Assembly: GCA_017517145.1 (NCBI GenBank)
Contig: JAFXAJ010000064.1
Coordinates: 1-38,679 of the forward strand
Length of the DNA stretch: 38,679 nucleotides
Direction of reading: 5' to 3'
Source of the DNA: Ruminococcus sp.
GTDB taxonomy: Bacteria > Bacillota > Clostridia > Oscillospirales > Ruminococcaceae
This document shows, piece by piece, positions 18,112-25,834 of this stretch (positions within the stretch are counted from its first letter, which is position 1; each line of letters begins with the position of its first letter). A model generated the notes under the pieces. It ran no database searches and had not been told where the DNA came from. It saw only the letters and a program-made list of their open reading frames with translations. The translations under genes were made by a program, and so were the position numbers.

Positions 18112-18411
18112 ATGAAAATATTATTACCAATTTTGATCTTGGCGATTTTCAGCAGTATTCAATATGTTATGGCAAGCAAAGTAAAATGCAGAGCAGTAAA
18201 ATTTTTACCAATGATTATATCTTCATTGGCTTCAATTGCTTGTCTTGCAGTTTATCTCGGTTCGTATGCAGTAAATTCCGAGAGCGTAATGGCAGAAAAT
18301 CAATATTTTGCAGCGTTTTTAGGAACATACACAGGGATTGCAATGATTGGAAGCATTTTAGCTTTGATTATTACTAAGTTTTCAAAAAACAGGGATTGGG
18401 GTAAAAAATAA
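18112..18411 (+). CDS. Small three-helix membrane protein
   Basis: 99 residues from the ATG at 18112, selected for its strong SD (GAGGAGGT, 6 bases upstream). A frame start at 18070 lies inside the tandem repeat and has no ribosome site. Three hydrophobic helices (about 2-19, 28-51, 68-88) and a basic C-terminus (KFSKNRDWGKK) place the tail in the cytoplasm. I do not recognise a family. It lies 58 bases upstream of a two-component system and on the same strand, with a hairpin between, so it may be a co-transcribed accessory or sensor partner. Confidence 0.7.
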   Translation: MKILLPILILAIFSSIQYVMASKVKCRAVKFLPMIISSLASIACLAVYLGSYAVNSESVMAENQYFAAFLGTYTGIAMIGSILALIITKFSKNRDWGKK

Positions 18412-18424
18412 ATATCAGGGCATA

Positions 18425-18445
18425 CCGCACGTATTATACGTGCGG
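18425..18445 (+). other. Perfect 9-bp hairpin ahead of the sensor kinase gene
   Basis: CCGCACGTA and TACGTGCGG pair around a 3-base TTA loop. It lies 13 bases after the small membrane gene and 24 bases before the kinase ATG. No T-run follows, so it is not a standard terminator. It could stabilise an mRNA end, attenuate read-through, or be a palindromic protein-binding site. Confidence 0.6.
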
Positions 18446-18469
18446 CATTGCTGCGAAAGGAGTTAAATT

Positions 18470-20065
18470 ATGACCATAACAGCGACAGTGCTTCTCCTGC
18501 TTGGTCTGTGTGGTATGCTTGGCACAGTAGGCTGGATTCTCTCACGAGGCAATAAGAATACCATGGCACGGCTGTTCATCGTCTGTCAGCTGTCAATTGT
18601 GCTGTGGCTGATTTCTCAGCTGTTAAAGCTGTATTCACTTAACGACACACAGCTTTTAATCAGCTATCTCATTGGTAATGTCGGTATATGTGCGTTTTCT
18701 CCTTTCTGGCTTATGTTTTCGGCGGAATATTCCGAAACTTCTGAAAAATTCCGCAAAAGGACAAGAATTTTGTCAACAGCGGCAGTTATAATGTATGCCG
18801 TAATTGCTACAAATCCCATGCACAGACTGTATTACAGGGAATTCGGCATGGGCGGAATAAAATACGGTATATTATTTTATGTGTTTCAGCTGATGTTTTA
18901 CATATTTATAATATGGGGCATATCACTTATGTTCATCCGCCATTCAAAGGGCAGTACTATTTCAGCCCAGTCAATGCTTCTTGCCCTTGCCGCAGCAGTA
19001 CCGCTTATGATAAATACTCTTGCGGTCTGCGGAGTCATAAAGTCAGAAATTGAGCTTACACCGCTGTTTTTCGCCTTTTCCGTAATTATGGTGCTTATTG
19101 CCATACGCCGTTATGGATTGCTGAACATTAACCAGATAGCTATTCGTGATACTATAGACAATATTTCAACGGCAGCAGCGATTTTTGACGCAGAGGGAAA
19201 TACAACTTATGCCAACAAAGCTATGAAAGCGCTTGTTTCGACAGATTTTTCCGATATTACTTCTTTCTACGCAAAGCTCAGGGATATTTCAGGTACAGTG
19301 CAGGACGACAGTGATTCCATGGAATTCAAAGTGGAAAATCAGCGGTACAGTCTTGAAAAAAGTTCAGTAAGCAACGAAAAAGGTGAGAAAATCGCAGAAA
19401 TTATTCTTATAAGCAATATTACGGAATATTATGAACTGGCAGAGGCAGAAAAAAGTCTGTCAATTGAGCATGAACGCAACAGAATAGCGCAGGAAATTCA
19501 CGATTCCGCAGGTCACACTTTTACAATGATAAGCTCTCTTGCAAAAATTGCCGACGCAGAACTGAAACAAGATAAATTCGGGGATATTTCGCAGTATCTC
19601 ACAGAAATTGACGGACTTTCCCGAAGCGGAATAACTCAGCTGAGATGTTCTATAAATAATCTCCGTGATGATGAATTCATGACATCAGTGACGAGGGCGG
19701 TAAGAACAGTTGCTGATGCTGTCAGAAGTATGACGGTTGATGTGTGCATACAGGGGACGGAGGATAGCCGATATGCCTTTTGTATACGTCAGATTTATGA
19801 CAGCGTCAAGGAAATTGTTACAAATACCATGAGATATTCCGAAGCTGAAAGGCTCGATATAATTATAAAATTCCTTGAAAATCGCCTTGAGCTTTACATT
19901 TTTGACAATGGCAAGGGATGTGCCGATATAAAGGAAAATAACGGTTTAAGCGGAATCCGCCGCCGTATTGAGAAACTGAATGGTATGGTGAAATTCACAT
20001 CGGTTGAAAATGAGGGGTTCACAACAATTATAAAAATACCTCTGGAACAGGAGAATAATATATGA
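18470..20065 (+). CDS. Sensor histidine kinase, NarL/LiaS type (HisKA_3)
   Basis: 531 residues. Six or seven hydrophobic helices in the first 215 residues match the N-terminal 7TM sensor region found in Firmicutes kinases. A PAS-like domain follows (about 228-325: NISTAAAIFDAEGNTTYANK). The HisKA_3 dimerisation domain has HERNRIAQEIHDSAGHT, with phospho-acceptor His at about 344. The ATPase domain has an N-box-like VKEIVTNTMRYSEA and a DNGKGCADIKENNGLSGIRRR G-box. An SD AAAGGAG sits 8 bases before the ATG. The stop overlaps the response-regulator start (ATGA). The 7TM region suggests detection of a small ligand or a membrane state; the stimulus is not predictable. Confidence 0.92.
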   Translation: MTITATVLLLLGLCGMLGTVGWILSRGNKNTMARLFIVCQLSIVLWLISQLLKLYSLNDTQLLISYLIGNVGICAFSPFWLMFSAEYSETSEKFRKRTRILSTAAVIMYAVIATNPMHRLYYREFGMGGIKYGILFYVFQLMFYIFIIWGISLMFIRHSKGSTISAQSMLLALAAAVPLMINTLAVCGVIKSEIELTPLFFAFSVIMVLIAIRRYGLLNINQIAIRDTIDNISTAAAIFDAEGNTTYANKAMKALVSTDFSDITSFYAKLRDISGTVQDDSDSMEFKVENQRYSLEKSSVSNEKGEKIAEIILISNITEYYELAEAEKSLSIEHERNRIAQEIHDSAGHTFTMISSLAKIADAELKQDKFGDISQYLTEIDGLSRSGITQLRCSINNLRDDEFMTSVTRAVRTVADAVRSMTVDVCIQGTEDSRYAFCIRQIYDSVKEIVTNTMRYSEAERLDIIIKFLENRLELYIFDNGKGCADIKENNGLSGIRRRIEKLNGMVKFTSVENEGFTTIIKIPLEQENNI

Positions 20066-20685
20066 TAAAAATTTTAATAGCAGATGATGTGGCGGTTCTT
20101 CGCATGGGGTTGAAAGCCGTCCTCAGTCAGGATGATGAATTAAGCGTGGTCGGTGAAGCTGGAAACGGCAAGGAGGCTTATGAGCTGGCAGTGCGGCTAA
20201 AGCCTGATGTGGTGCTTATGGATATGCGTATGCCCGATTTTGACGGCGGCTACGGCACACGGCAGATAAAGGATAAGCTAAAGGGCGTGAAGGTGCTTGT
20301 TCTTACTACTTTTGACGACAAGGAAACTGTGGAAAAGGCTATGGCAAGCGGTGCGGACGGTTATATTCTCAAAGAAATGGACAGCAGTCAGGTTATAAAT
20401 TCAATTAAGGCTGTAGCAGGCGGAATTAACGTATTCTGTGACAATATTTTTCAGGCAATAAAAAAAGAGCCTGTCAGACAAGCTCCTGTTAATTATGATA
20501 TAACTGAAAGAGAAGCGGAATTTCTGCGGCTGATATGCGAAGGATACGACAATAAGGAAATAGCGGCTGAGCTTTTTCTGGCGGAAGGAACAGTACGCAA
20601 CGGCATATCAAAGCTTCTTGAAAAATTAAAGCTTAAAGACCGCACACAGCTGGCAGTATTTGCAATAAAGAACAATTTGGTGTAA
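20062..20685 (+). CDS. Response regulator, NarL/FixJ family
   Basis: 207 residues. The receiver domain has acidic pocket DD at 8-9, phospho-acceptor Asp54 (VVLMDMRMPDFDGG), the conserved Thr in VLVLTTFDD and Lys in YILKEM. The LuxR-type helix-turn-helix occupies about 145-207 (ITEREAEFLRLICEGYDNKE, then IAAELFLAEGTVRNGISKLLEKL). It is translationally coupled to the kinase gene and ends the operon before a bidirectional terminator. Targets are unknown; the ABC exporters in this window are plausible candidates only by proximity. Confidence 0.93.
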   Translation: MIKILIADDVAVLRMGLKAVLSQDDELSVVGEAGNGKEAYELAVRLKPDVVLMDMRMPDFDGGYGTRQIKDKLKGVKVLVLTTFDDKETVEKAMASGADGYILKEMDSSQVINSIKAVAGGINVFCDNIFQAIKKEPVRQAPVNYDITEREAEFLRLICEGYDNKEIAAELFLAEGTVRNGISKLLEKLKLKDRTQLAVFAIKNNLV

Positions 20686-20703
20686 TTATAATAGACAAAA
20701 TGA

Positions 20704-20728
20704 GGGGCGATTTTTCGCCCCCTTTTGA
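20704..20728. terminator. Bidirectional terminator between convergent genes
   Basis: GGGGCGA (20704-20710) pairs with TCGCCCC (20715-20721) around a TTTT loop. The plus strand continues CCTTTTGATT, and the minus strand continues into a T-rich TCATTTTGTC. It ends the two-component operon on one side and the dockerin gene on the other. Confidence 0.85.
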
Positions 20729-21676
20729 TTAATAATTTTCAGGAATTGTTCTTCCGTAGAAATCAAGGAAACTCTTAGGTGTTTCTGTTGCTGTTGATGC
20801 ATAAGCGTAGTATGCAAGAATATCAGAAGCGTCCTTGGAGTCAATTGAACCGTCAAAGTTAACATCGGCATTTTTCTTCTGAATTTCATTAAGAGTTGTT
20901 TCTGCGCCTGTCTGAACTTTTGCAAAATGTGCAAGAGCGTCGGAAGCGTCGGAAGAATCGACAGACTGGTCAAGATTTATATTTCCGATGTCATAAGATG
21001 CGCCGCTGCCTATCTGGATTTTCAGATTCTTTATAGCAGGAGGCATAGAGGGGAACTTGTAAATAGTGTTGCCGTTAGCAGCATCCATGGCACATCTTGT
21101 GCTGTTGTCCTCCTCTGTTGCGAAGAATACTTCATAAGCGCCTTCGGGAGTATCAGCATCAATTGTGAGTTCAAAGCTTATGAGAGGAAAATCATCGGTT
21201 TTCTGTCCGGCAGGAACAAGAGCTTTTCCGTCTGATGTTCTTACAGTGAAGTTTGTAGAACCATATATTGAATTTACTGAAAGGTCATAAGTATTTCTTT
21301 TAACAGCCAGCTGACCGTTTTCATCTGTTTCAGCATAGGCATATTTCCAGAGATTTTCCTGATCAAGGGGGTTATTGACCTTTGTAACCTTCAAATGCTC
21401 AGATGATGTATTCCACTTGGGAGATACACTCCATGCGCCATTTGACAGGTCACGGAAATAAATATCAACAGTGTAGGTGAGGTCGGCAGTAAGTTTTTCC
21501 TTGGGAATTACAACAGTACCATCGTTTTTGATTTCCACATTTTCAGGATTTCTCATTTCCATAGAGAATTCTACAGCGGAAACGGTACTGTCTGCCCCTT
21601 CCGCCATTGCAGCTGTTGATGTGAGGCAAGATGCGGCAAGGACTGCCGCTGCGATTGCTGAGATAGATTTTTTCAT
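20729..21676 (-). CDS. Secreted dockerin type I protein
   Basis: 315 residues. The signal peptide is 1-25 (AAAVLAASCLTSTAAMA). A beta-rich domain of about 200 residues (SAVEFSMEMRNPENVEI to IKNLKIQIG) resembles modules of unknown function found in Ruminococcus dockerin proteins, and it shows no glycosidase motif. The dockerin spans about 229-293 with two calcium-loop repeats, NINLDQSVDSSDASDALAHF (232-251) and DVNFDGSIDSKDASDILAYY (271-290). The first loop has Asn and Gln where Asp and Gly are typical. Dockerins dock to cohesins of a scaffoldin, so the protein probably joins a cellulosome-like or surface complex. AAGGAG precedes the ATG. It lies 42 bases downstream of mtnN. Confidence 0.9.
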   Translation of the reverse strand: MKKSISAIAAAVLAASCLTSTAAMAEGADSTVSAVEFSMEMRNPENVEIKNDGTVVIPKEKLTADLTYTVDIYFRDLSNGAWSVSPKWNTSSEHLKVTKVNNPLDQENLWKYAYAETDENGQLAVKRNTYDLSVNSIYGSTNFTVRTSDGKALVPAGQKTDDFPLISFELTIDADTPEGAYEVFFATEEDNSTRCAMDAANGNTIYKFPSMPPAIKNLKIQIGSGASYDIGNINLDQSVDSSDASDALAHFAKVQTGAETTLNEIQKKNADVNFDGSIDSKDASDILAYYAYASTATETPKSFLDFYGRTIPENY

Positions 21677-21696
21677 AATATATTTCTCCTTTTTTT

Positions 21697-21715
21697 ACTC
21701 CCGTGCTATGGGAGT
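21697..21715 (-). other. Hairpin between mtnN and the dockerin gene
   Basis: ACTCCC and GGGAGT form a 6-bp perfect stem around a 7-base loop, directly after the mtnN stop codon. On the minus strand A residues follow, not T, so it is not a normal intrinsic terminator. It may partly separate expression of the two genes. Confidence 0.4.
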
Positions 21716-21718
21716 TAT

Positions 21719-22396
21719 TTACAGTATTTCAGTCATTCTGAGAATGATTTCAGCTACACGTTTTGCAGCAATTTTCTCAAATTCGTCAAATGACATAGCG
21801 CCTTCATCGTCGGCATTGTCGGAAATGCAGCGGACGCTTACAAACGGCATATCATTGAGATAGCAGGCATGACCAACGGCAGCGCTTTCCATGTCAACGG
21901 CATAAGGACTGAACTTTTCATTTATAGCTGCTTTCACAGCACTGTCAGAAATAAATGCCTCTCCTGATACAATACGTCCCTTAAAGCAGTTTACGCCGTA
22001 TTCGCCGCATACATCGGCAGCAACTGTCATGAGCTTTTCGTCAGCCTTGAATATGCCGCAGTAAGGGGGATAATCCTTGAGGAAGTGCAGGTCAAGGTCA
22101 TGGGGCAGCACTTCATTGGAAATTACCACATCGCATACCTTTACAGCAGTATTCATTCCGCCTGCAACACCTGTATTAAGTACGCAGCAGGGAGAAAAGC
22201 TGTCAATCATAACCTGAGTGCACAAAGCGGCATTGACTTTTGCGATACCGCAGCAGGCGTTGACAATTGTGTTTCCTTTGTAAGAGTTTATGTAGAAATC
22301 AAAGCCTGAAATGCGTTTTACTTCTGCTTCACCGAGGGTAAGACGTATATCCGCAAGTTCTGAGGGCATAGCTCCGATAATAGCAATAGTTTTCAT
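21719..22396 (-). CDS. mtnN: 5'-methylthioadenosine/S-adenosylhomocysteine nucleosidase
   Basis: Hydrolyses the N-glycosidic bond of MTA and SAH, clearing inhibitors of methylation and feeding the activated methyl cycle and AI-2 precursor formation. 225 residues, the usual size. The N-terminus MKTIAIIGAMPSELADI holds the conserved Glu of GAMxxE. CCGIAKVNAALCTQ, NTGVAGG, VDMESAAVGHACY and VRCISDNAD are the family's nucleoside-binding and catalytic (Asp in SDNAD) signatures. The ATG at 22396 is preceded by AAAGGA. A consensus promoter lies about 55 bases upstream. Confidence 0.93.
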   Translation of the reverse strand: MKTIAIIGAMPSELADIRLTLGEAEVKRISGFDFYINSYKGNTIVNACCGIAKVNAALCTQVMIDSFSPCCVLNTGVAGGMNTAVKVCDVVISNEVLPHDLDLHFLKDYPPYCGIFKADEKLMTVAADVCGEYGVNCFKGRIVSGEAFISDSAVKAAINEKFSPYAVDMESAAVGHACYLNDMPFVSVRCISDNADDEGAMSFDEFEKIAAKRVAEIILRMTEIL

Positions 22397-22450
22397 TTTT
22401 TTATTCCTTTCGGTTGATTATTTTGAAATCCCTATAATTTGTTTAGCATT

Positions 22451-22479
22451 ATTATAGCATAAAATAATAATTAAATCAA
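22451..22479 (-). promoter_or_regulatory. Sigma-A promoter for mtnN
   Basis: Minus-strand TTGATT (22479-22474), 17-base spacer, TATAAT (22456-22451). It drives mtnN and possibly the dockerin gene. Confidence 0.8.
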
Positions 22480-22516
22480 GTATTTTGTGAAATCTGGAAA
22501 AAATATTATGGAAAAT

Positions 22517-22542
22517 CCTTATGAAATTGTGTTTTCATAAGG
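22517..22542. other. Perfect 10-bp inverted repeat upstream of the ABC operon promoter
   Basis: CCTTATGAAA and TTTCATAAGG pair around a TTGTGT loop. It lies between the divergent mtnN and ABC-operon promoters, about 50 bases upstream of the latter's -35. It could be a regulator site; no T-run follows on the plus strand. Confidence 0.5.
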
Positions 22543-22593
22543 GGCGTTCAGTTTATTAATGAAAAAAATTTTTAGAAAAAATTAAAATACCTA

Positions 22594-22621
22594 TTGACAA
22601 ACGGAAAAAAATGTGTATAAT
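22594..22621 (+). promoter_or_regulatory. Sigma-A promoter of the ABC-2 export operon
   Basis: TTGACA (22594-22599), 16-base spacer ending in TGTG, and TATAAT (22616-22621): an extended -10 promoter of near-consensus strength. A palindromic operator starts right after the -10 box, so repression is likely the main control. Confidence 0.9.
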
Positions 22622-22625
22622 AGTA

Positions 22626-22650
22626 AGTGTACTAAATCACTTAGTACACA
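22626..22650. promoter_or_regulatory. Palindromic operator over the transcription start
   Basis: GTGTACTAA (22627-22635) and TTAGTACAC (22641-22649) are perfect inverted arms with a 5-base centre. Read as half-sites it is AGTGTA-N13-TACACA, one base from the AGTGTA-N13-TACACT pattern I recall for YtrA-type GntR repressors of ABC transporter operons. It covers the expected +1. No GntR gene is in the window. Confidence 0.75.
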
Positions 22651-22683
22651 AATGACAGTACAATTACGAAAGGAAAACAGAGT

Positions 22684-23382
22684 ATGAAAAATTTCATGAG
22701 AAAGGTCAACAGAGGGCTTGTTCTTGGCGGTGCGCTTATAATTGGCGTTACTGTTTATGTTGTCGCTGACTACAAACGCTTTGATTCGGAAAAACCCGAA
22801 GTTGAGGAACTTGTAAGAGAATATGTCGGTGCTTTTGCTGAGTTCAATATCACTCCTGAACAGTACAGAGAAACCTCAATCCAATACAGCAAGGAGGATT
22901 CAATCAATCGTATAGCGGAATTTAACGAATTTGCAGATAAGTACTGGATAGATGCAGAAAACAGCGAATTAGATATATTTTCATATTTTGTAAATAAGGA
23001 TAGATTTTCAGCTGCTATGCAAAATCTCATTGATTTTGAAGAAAGAGGATACATAACAGAATTTTCAATTGATATTACTGATATGAAAATAAAAAAGGAC
23101 GGCCCTGATGCGGCAGTTGCTACTTTTACTTCACATTATTTCTTTAAAGGTACAGAGGATAGTGCTATTATATCTCCGGCGGGTTTTAATGCCCACTATA
23201 GCTTTTATGACCCAAATGACCCTGTTGAACCAAGATTTATGCAGAACAGCTTTTCGGAAGAAATTATAATAAATCTGGTAAGAAAATCTGACGGATGGAA
23301 AATTACAAAAGGTCTGTCAGAAAGTAATTATGACATTGAAGTTACACCAATTCGTTCTGACGATTCTGATAATAAGGCATAA
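22684..23382 (+). CDS. Membrane-anchored protein of the ABC-2 operon
   Basis: 232 residues. One N-terminal transmembrane helix (about 12-30) and an exported domain rich in acidic residues. The segment SIDITDMKIKKDGPDAAVATFTSHYFF followed by KSDGWKITKGLSESNYDIE has the strand pattern of NTF2-like/DUF-type extracellular domains in which a final W.I..G...Y strand closes the sheet. I do not recognise a named family. The SD GAAAGGA precedes the ATG. It is the first gene after the operator-controlled promoter and 15 bases ahead of the ATPase gene, so it probably works with the transporter as an extracellular partner or sensor. Confidence 0.7.
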   Translation: MKNFMRKVNRGLVLGGALIIGVTVYVVADYKRFDSEKPEVEELVREYVGAFAEFNITPEQYRETSIQYSKEDSINRIAEFNEFADKYWIDAENSELDIFSYFVNKDRFSAAMQNLIDFEERGYITEFSIDITDMKIKKDGPDAAVATFTSHYFFKGTEDSAIISPAGFNAHYSFYDPNDPVEPRFMQNSFSEEIIINLVRKSDGWKITKGLSESNYDIEVTPIRSDDSDNKA

Positions 23383-23397
23383 GAAAGGAACTGCTAT

Positions 23398-24372
23398 ATG
23401 GAAGAAAATATCAAAAAAAATGAAGGCTCAGCTAAAAAAGCAGCCCTCAGTATTAAAAATTTAAATAAATCTCTCGGCAGACGGCAGATTCTTCATGATA
23501 TAAGCTTTGACGCTTATGAAGGCGAGGTTTTCGGATTTCTCGGTCCTAACGGTGCTGGTAAAACAACTACAATTAAGCTTATCACAGGACTTCTCAACAT
23601 TGACGAGGGTAATATAGAAATCGGCGGATACAGTCTTAAAAAGAATTATGAAAAGGCTCTTGGAAGTATTGGCGGAATCGTTGAAAATCCTGAAATGTAT
23701 AAGCATCTGACAGGTATGGAGAATTTGAAACAGTATGCCCGTATGAGGGACAATATTACAAATGAAAGAATTGAAGAAGTTGTTAAAATTGTGGGGCTTT
23801 CAAATCGTATCAACGAGAAAATCAAGCGTTATTCCCTTGGAATGCGTCAGAGACTTGGTGTGGCACAGGCGCTTCTTCACCGCCCCAGACTCCTGCTTCT
23901 TGATGAGCCTACAAACGGACTTGACCCTGCTGGTATAAAGGAACTTAGAGATATTCTCAAAAAGCTTGCCCATGAGGAGAATATCTGCGTGCTTGTTTCA
24001 AGTCATCTTATGTCAGAAATGGAGCTTATGTGCGACAGAGTCGGTATTATCAACAATGGAAAAATGGTCGGCGTTTACACAGTTGAGGAAATGATTCGAG
24101 AAAGCTCAGGTGATAATGCTGAATATATTTACAATGTTGACAATACAGAAAAGGTATCAGCGCTTTTAGGAAATGCTGAGTATAGAATTTCAGATGAAAA
24201 CTATATTGAAGTAACATTCAGCGGCGATGATACAGAGGAAAAACTGGCTGAGCTGAACAGAAAACTTATAGAAAACGGCGTAAAGCTGTATACCGTTTCT
24301 CCTAAGGAGAAAAAGAAGCTTGAAGATGTATTTATTGAGATTACACAATCAGGAGGTGTTCAGATTGGCTAA
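23398..24372 (+). CDS. ABC transporter ATP-binding protein (BcrA/ABC-2 exporter type)
   Basis: 324 residues. Walker A GPNGAGKTTT lies at 49-58, a Q-loop replacement GGIVENPEMY near 99, signature YSLGMRQRLGVAQALLHRP, Walker B LLLLDEPTNGLDPAG and the H-loop SSHLMSEME. The C-terminal 90 residues form the extension usual for bacitracin, lantibiotic and drug exporters of this subfamily. It energises the permease encoded next and overlaps it by 8 bases. The SD GAAAGGA sits 9 bases upstream of the ATG. Confidence 0.93.
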   Translation: MEENIKKNEGSAKKAALSIKNLNKSLGRRQILHDISFDAYEGEVFGFLGPNGAGKTTTIKLITGLLNIDEGNIEIGGYSLKKNYEKALGSIGGIVENPEMYKHLTGMENLKQYARMRDNITNERIEEVVKIVGLSNRINEKIKRYSLGMRQRLGVAQALLHRPRLLLLDEPTNGLDPAGIKELRDILKKLAHEENICVLVSSHLMSEMELMCDRVGIINNGKMVGVYTVEEMIRESSGDNAEYIYNVDNTEKVSALLGNAEYRISDENYIEVTFSGDDTEEKLAELNRKLIENGVKLYTVSPKEKKKLEDVFIEITQSGGVQIG

Positions 24373-25744
24373 GATGCATAAGCTGATTCAGAACGAATAT
24401 ATAAAAACATGGAAAAAACTGGCAACAAAAATGCTGTTTGTAATTATAGTACTGGCTGTTGCGGCACTTGTAGTGATTTCAAAGCTGATAGACTATGATT
24501 ATAAAAAATACCTGAATGAAGTGAAGAATGAAGCCGCAGATTTCAGTTATGCAATTAAAGAAGCTGAAACAAAAAAATATCCCGGCTATGAAACAGACCT
24601 TGAAAAATATGAGTTTTTATTGGATAATAATGTCACGGTTGGAAGTTGGAAAATTCAAGCTGCTTCGGAAGCTTATTCCTATGAAGTTAACAAAAAATCA
24701 GTAACATATAACCATTCTGCGGAAACCAGAGCAAAGATGCTCCAGAGCATTGAAAAGGACGACTGGAAAAAGTTCTGTGAGCTTATGGTGCAGAGTATGA
24801 AAAGTCAGGGAAAGCCGGAAGATTACTACTGGGAATATCAGTACCGTCTTAATAAAAATATACCGCTGCCTGACACTACTGCCGATATGCTTGAATATCC
24901 AAATGATGTTATAAGAAGTGTGGCAGGTGCAAAAAACGTGCTTGCTGATTACAACAGCGAAGAAGGAATAGGGGATGCAATAGATACAAAAACGCATGAT
25001 GAGATGATTGCAATGGGAATGTACAGACTTGAAAATAATTTAAAAGTCAATGTACTGGAAAATAAAGATTTTCTGGGTACAGGCGAAATTAATTTCTGGA
25101 CAGTATTCGGTCAGTCATCTTCTCTTATAACTGTCGTAGGCGTACTTATTATAATAGTAGCAGGAAGTTCTGTTGCAAATGAATTTTCTCAGGGAACTAT
25201 AAAATTCCTGCTTATCAATCCCGTAAAACGCTGGAAAATACTTGTTTCAAAATATGTTATGTGCATTTCAATGGGATTTCTGATGGTGCTTTTACTCTTT
25301 GTGCTTTCACTCCTTGCTTCAATGATTTTTTATGGTACAGATACTTTGGGCTCCAGCTGTCTTGAATTGAAGAATAACGAAATACTGATTGAAAACGGTA
25401 TTGCTTATGTATTTAAGAACTATATGTACAGAAGCGTTGAAGTGCTTGTTATGGCAACTCTTGCCTTTGCGATTTCATCTGTTGCAAAAAATTCCGCAAT
25501 GGCTATAGGTATATCACTTTTTGCAATGCTTATGGGAAGTTCAATTACATCACTTCTCAAGACAGAGCTTCAGCAGGATTGGGTAAGATACCTTGTTTTT
25601 GCAAATACTGATTTCAGCTCAGTAATTAACGGAACATCAGGTTTTGCAAATCATTCTCTTGGTTTTGCCATAGGTGTAGTTGTAATTCATCTTGTTGTAT
25701 TTTTCCTTATTGCATGGGATGGCTTCACAAAAAGAGAAATTTAA
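24365..25744 (+). CDS. ABC-2 type transporter permease
   Basis: The chosen start is TTG at 24365 because AGGAGG (24351-24356) lies 8 bases upstream; this gives 459 residues and an 8-base overlap with the ATPase gene. Frame extension to 24320 lacks a ribosome site. One helix lies at about 22-41, then a large extracellular loop of about 200 residues, then five helices in the second half (from FGQSSSLITVVGVLIIIVAG to the C-terminus). NEFSQGTIKFLLINPVKRW is the conserved ABC-2 motif before the second helix. The substrate may be a peptide antibiotic, lipid or drug; the YtrA-like operator suggests cell-envelope stress control. Confidence 0.9.
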   Translation: MAKMHKLIQNEYIKTWKKLATKMLFVIIVLAVAALVVISKLIDYDYKKYLNEVKNEAADFSYAIKEAETKKYPGYETDLEKYEFLLDNNVTVGSWKIQAASEAYSYEVNKKSVTYNHSAETRAKMLQSIEKDDWKKFCELMVQSMKSQGKPEDYYWEYQYRLNKNIPLPDTTADMLEYPNDVIRSVAGAKNVLADYNSEEGIGDAIDTKTHDEMIAMGMYRLENNLKVNVLENKDFLGTGEINFWTVFGQSSSLITVVGVLIIIVAGSSVANEFSQGTIKFLLINPVKRWKILVSKYVMCISMGFLMVLLLFVLSLLASMIFYGTDTLGSSCLELKNNEILIENGIAYVFKNYMYRSVEVLVMATLAFAISSVAKNSAMAIGISLFAMLMGSSITSLLKTELQQDWVRYLVFANTDFSSVINGTSGFANHSLGFAIGVVVIHLVVFFLIAWDGFTKREI

Positions 25745-25799
25745 GTCGATTTTGTATATATTATATGAAAAAAATATTTAAAATTGCGCAAAATTTGTA

Positions 25800-25828
25800 T
25801 TGAAAAAGTTTGGATTTTGTTGTATAAT
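25800..25828 (+). promoter_or_regulatory. Sigma-A promoter for a non-coding RNA
   Basis: TTGAAA (25800-25805), 17-base spacer, TATAAT (25823-25828). It begins 56 bases after the permease stop codon and no protein gene lies downstream on this strand before the convergent operon, so the transcript is short and non-coding. Confidence 0.8.
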
Positions 25829-25834
25829 ATATTA

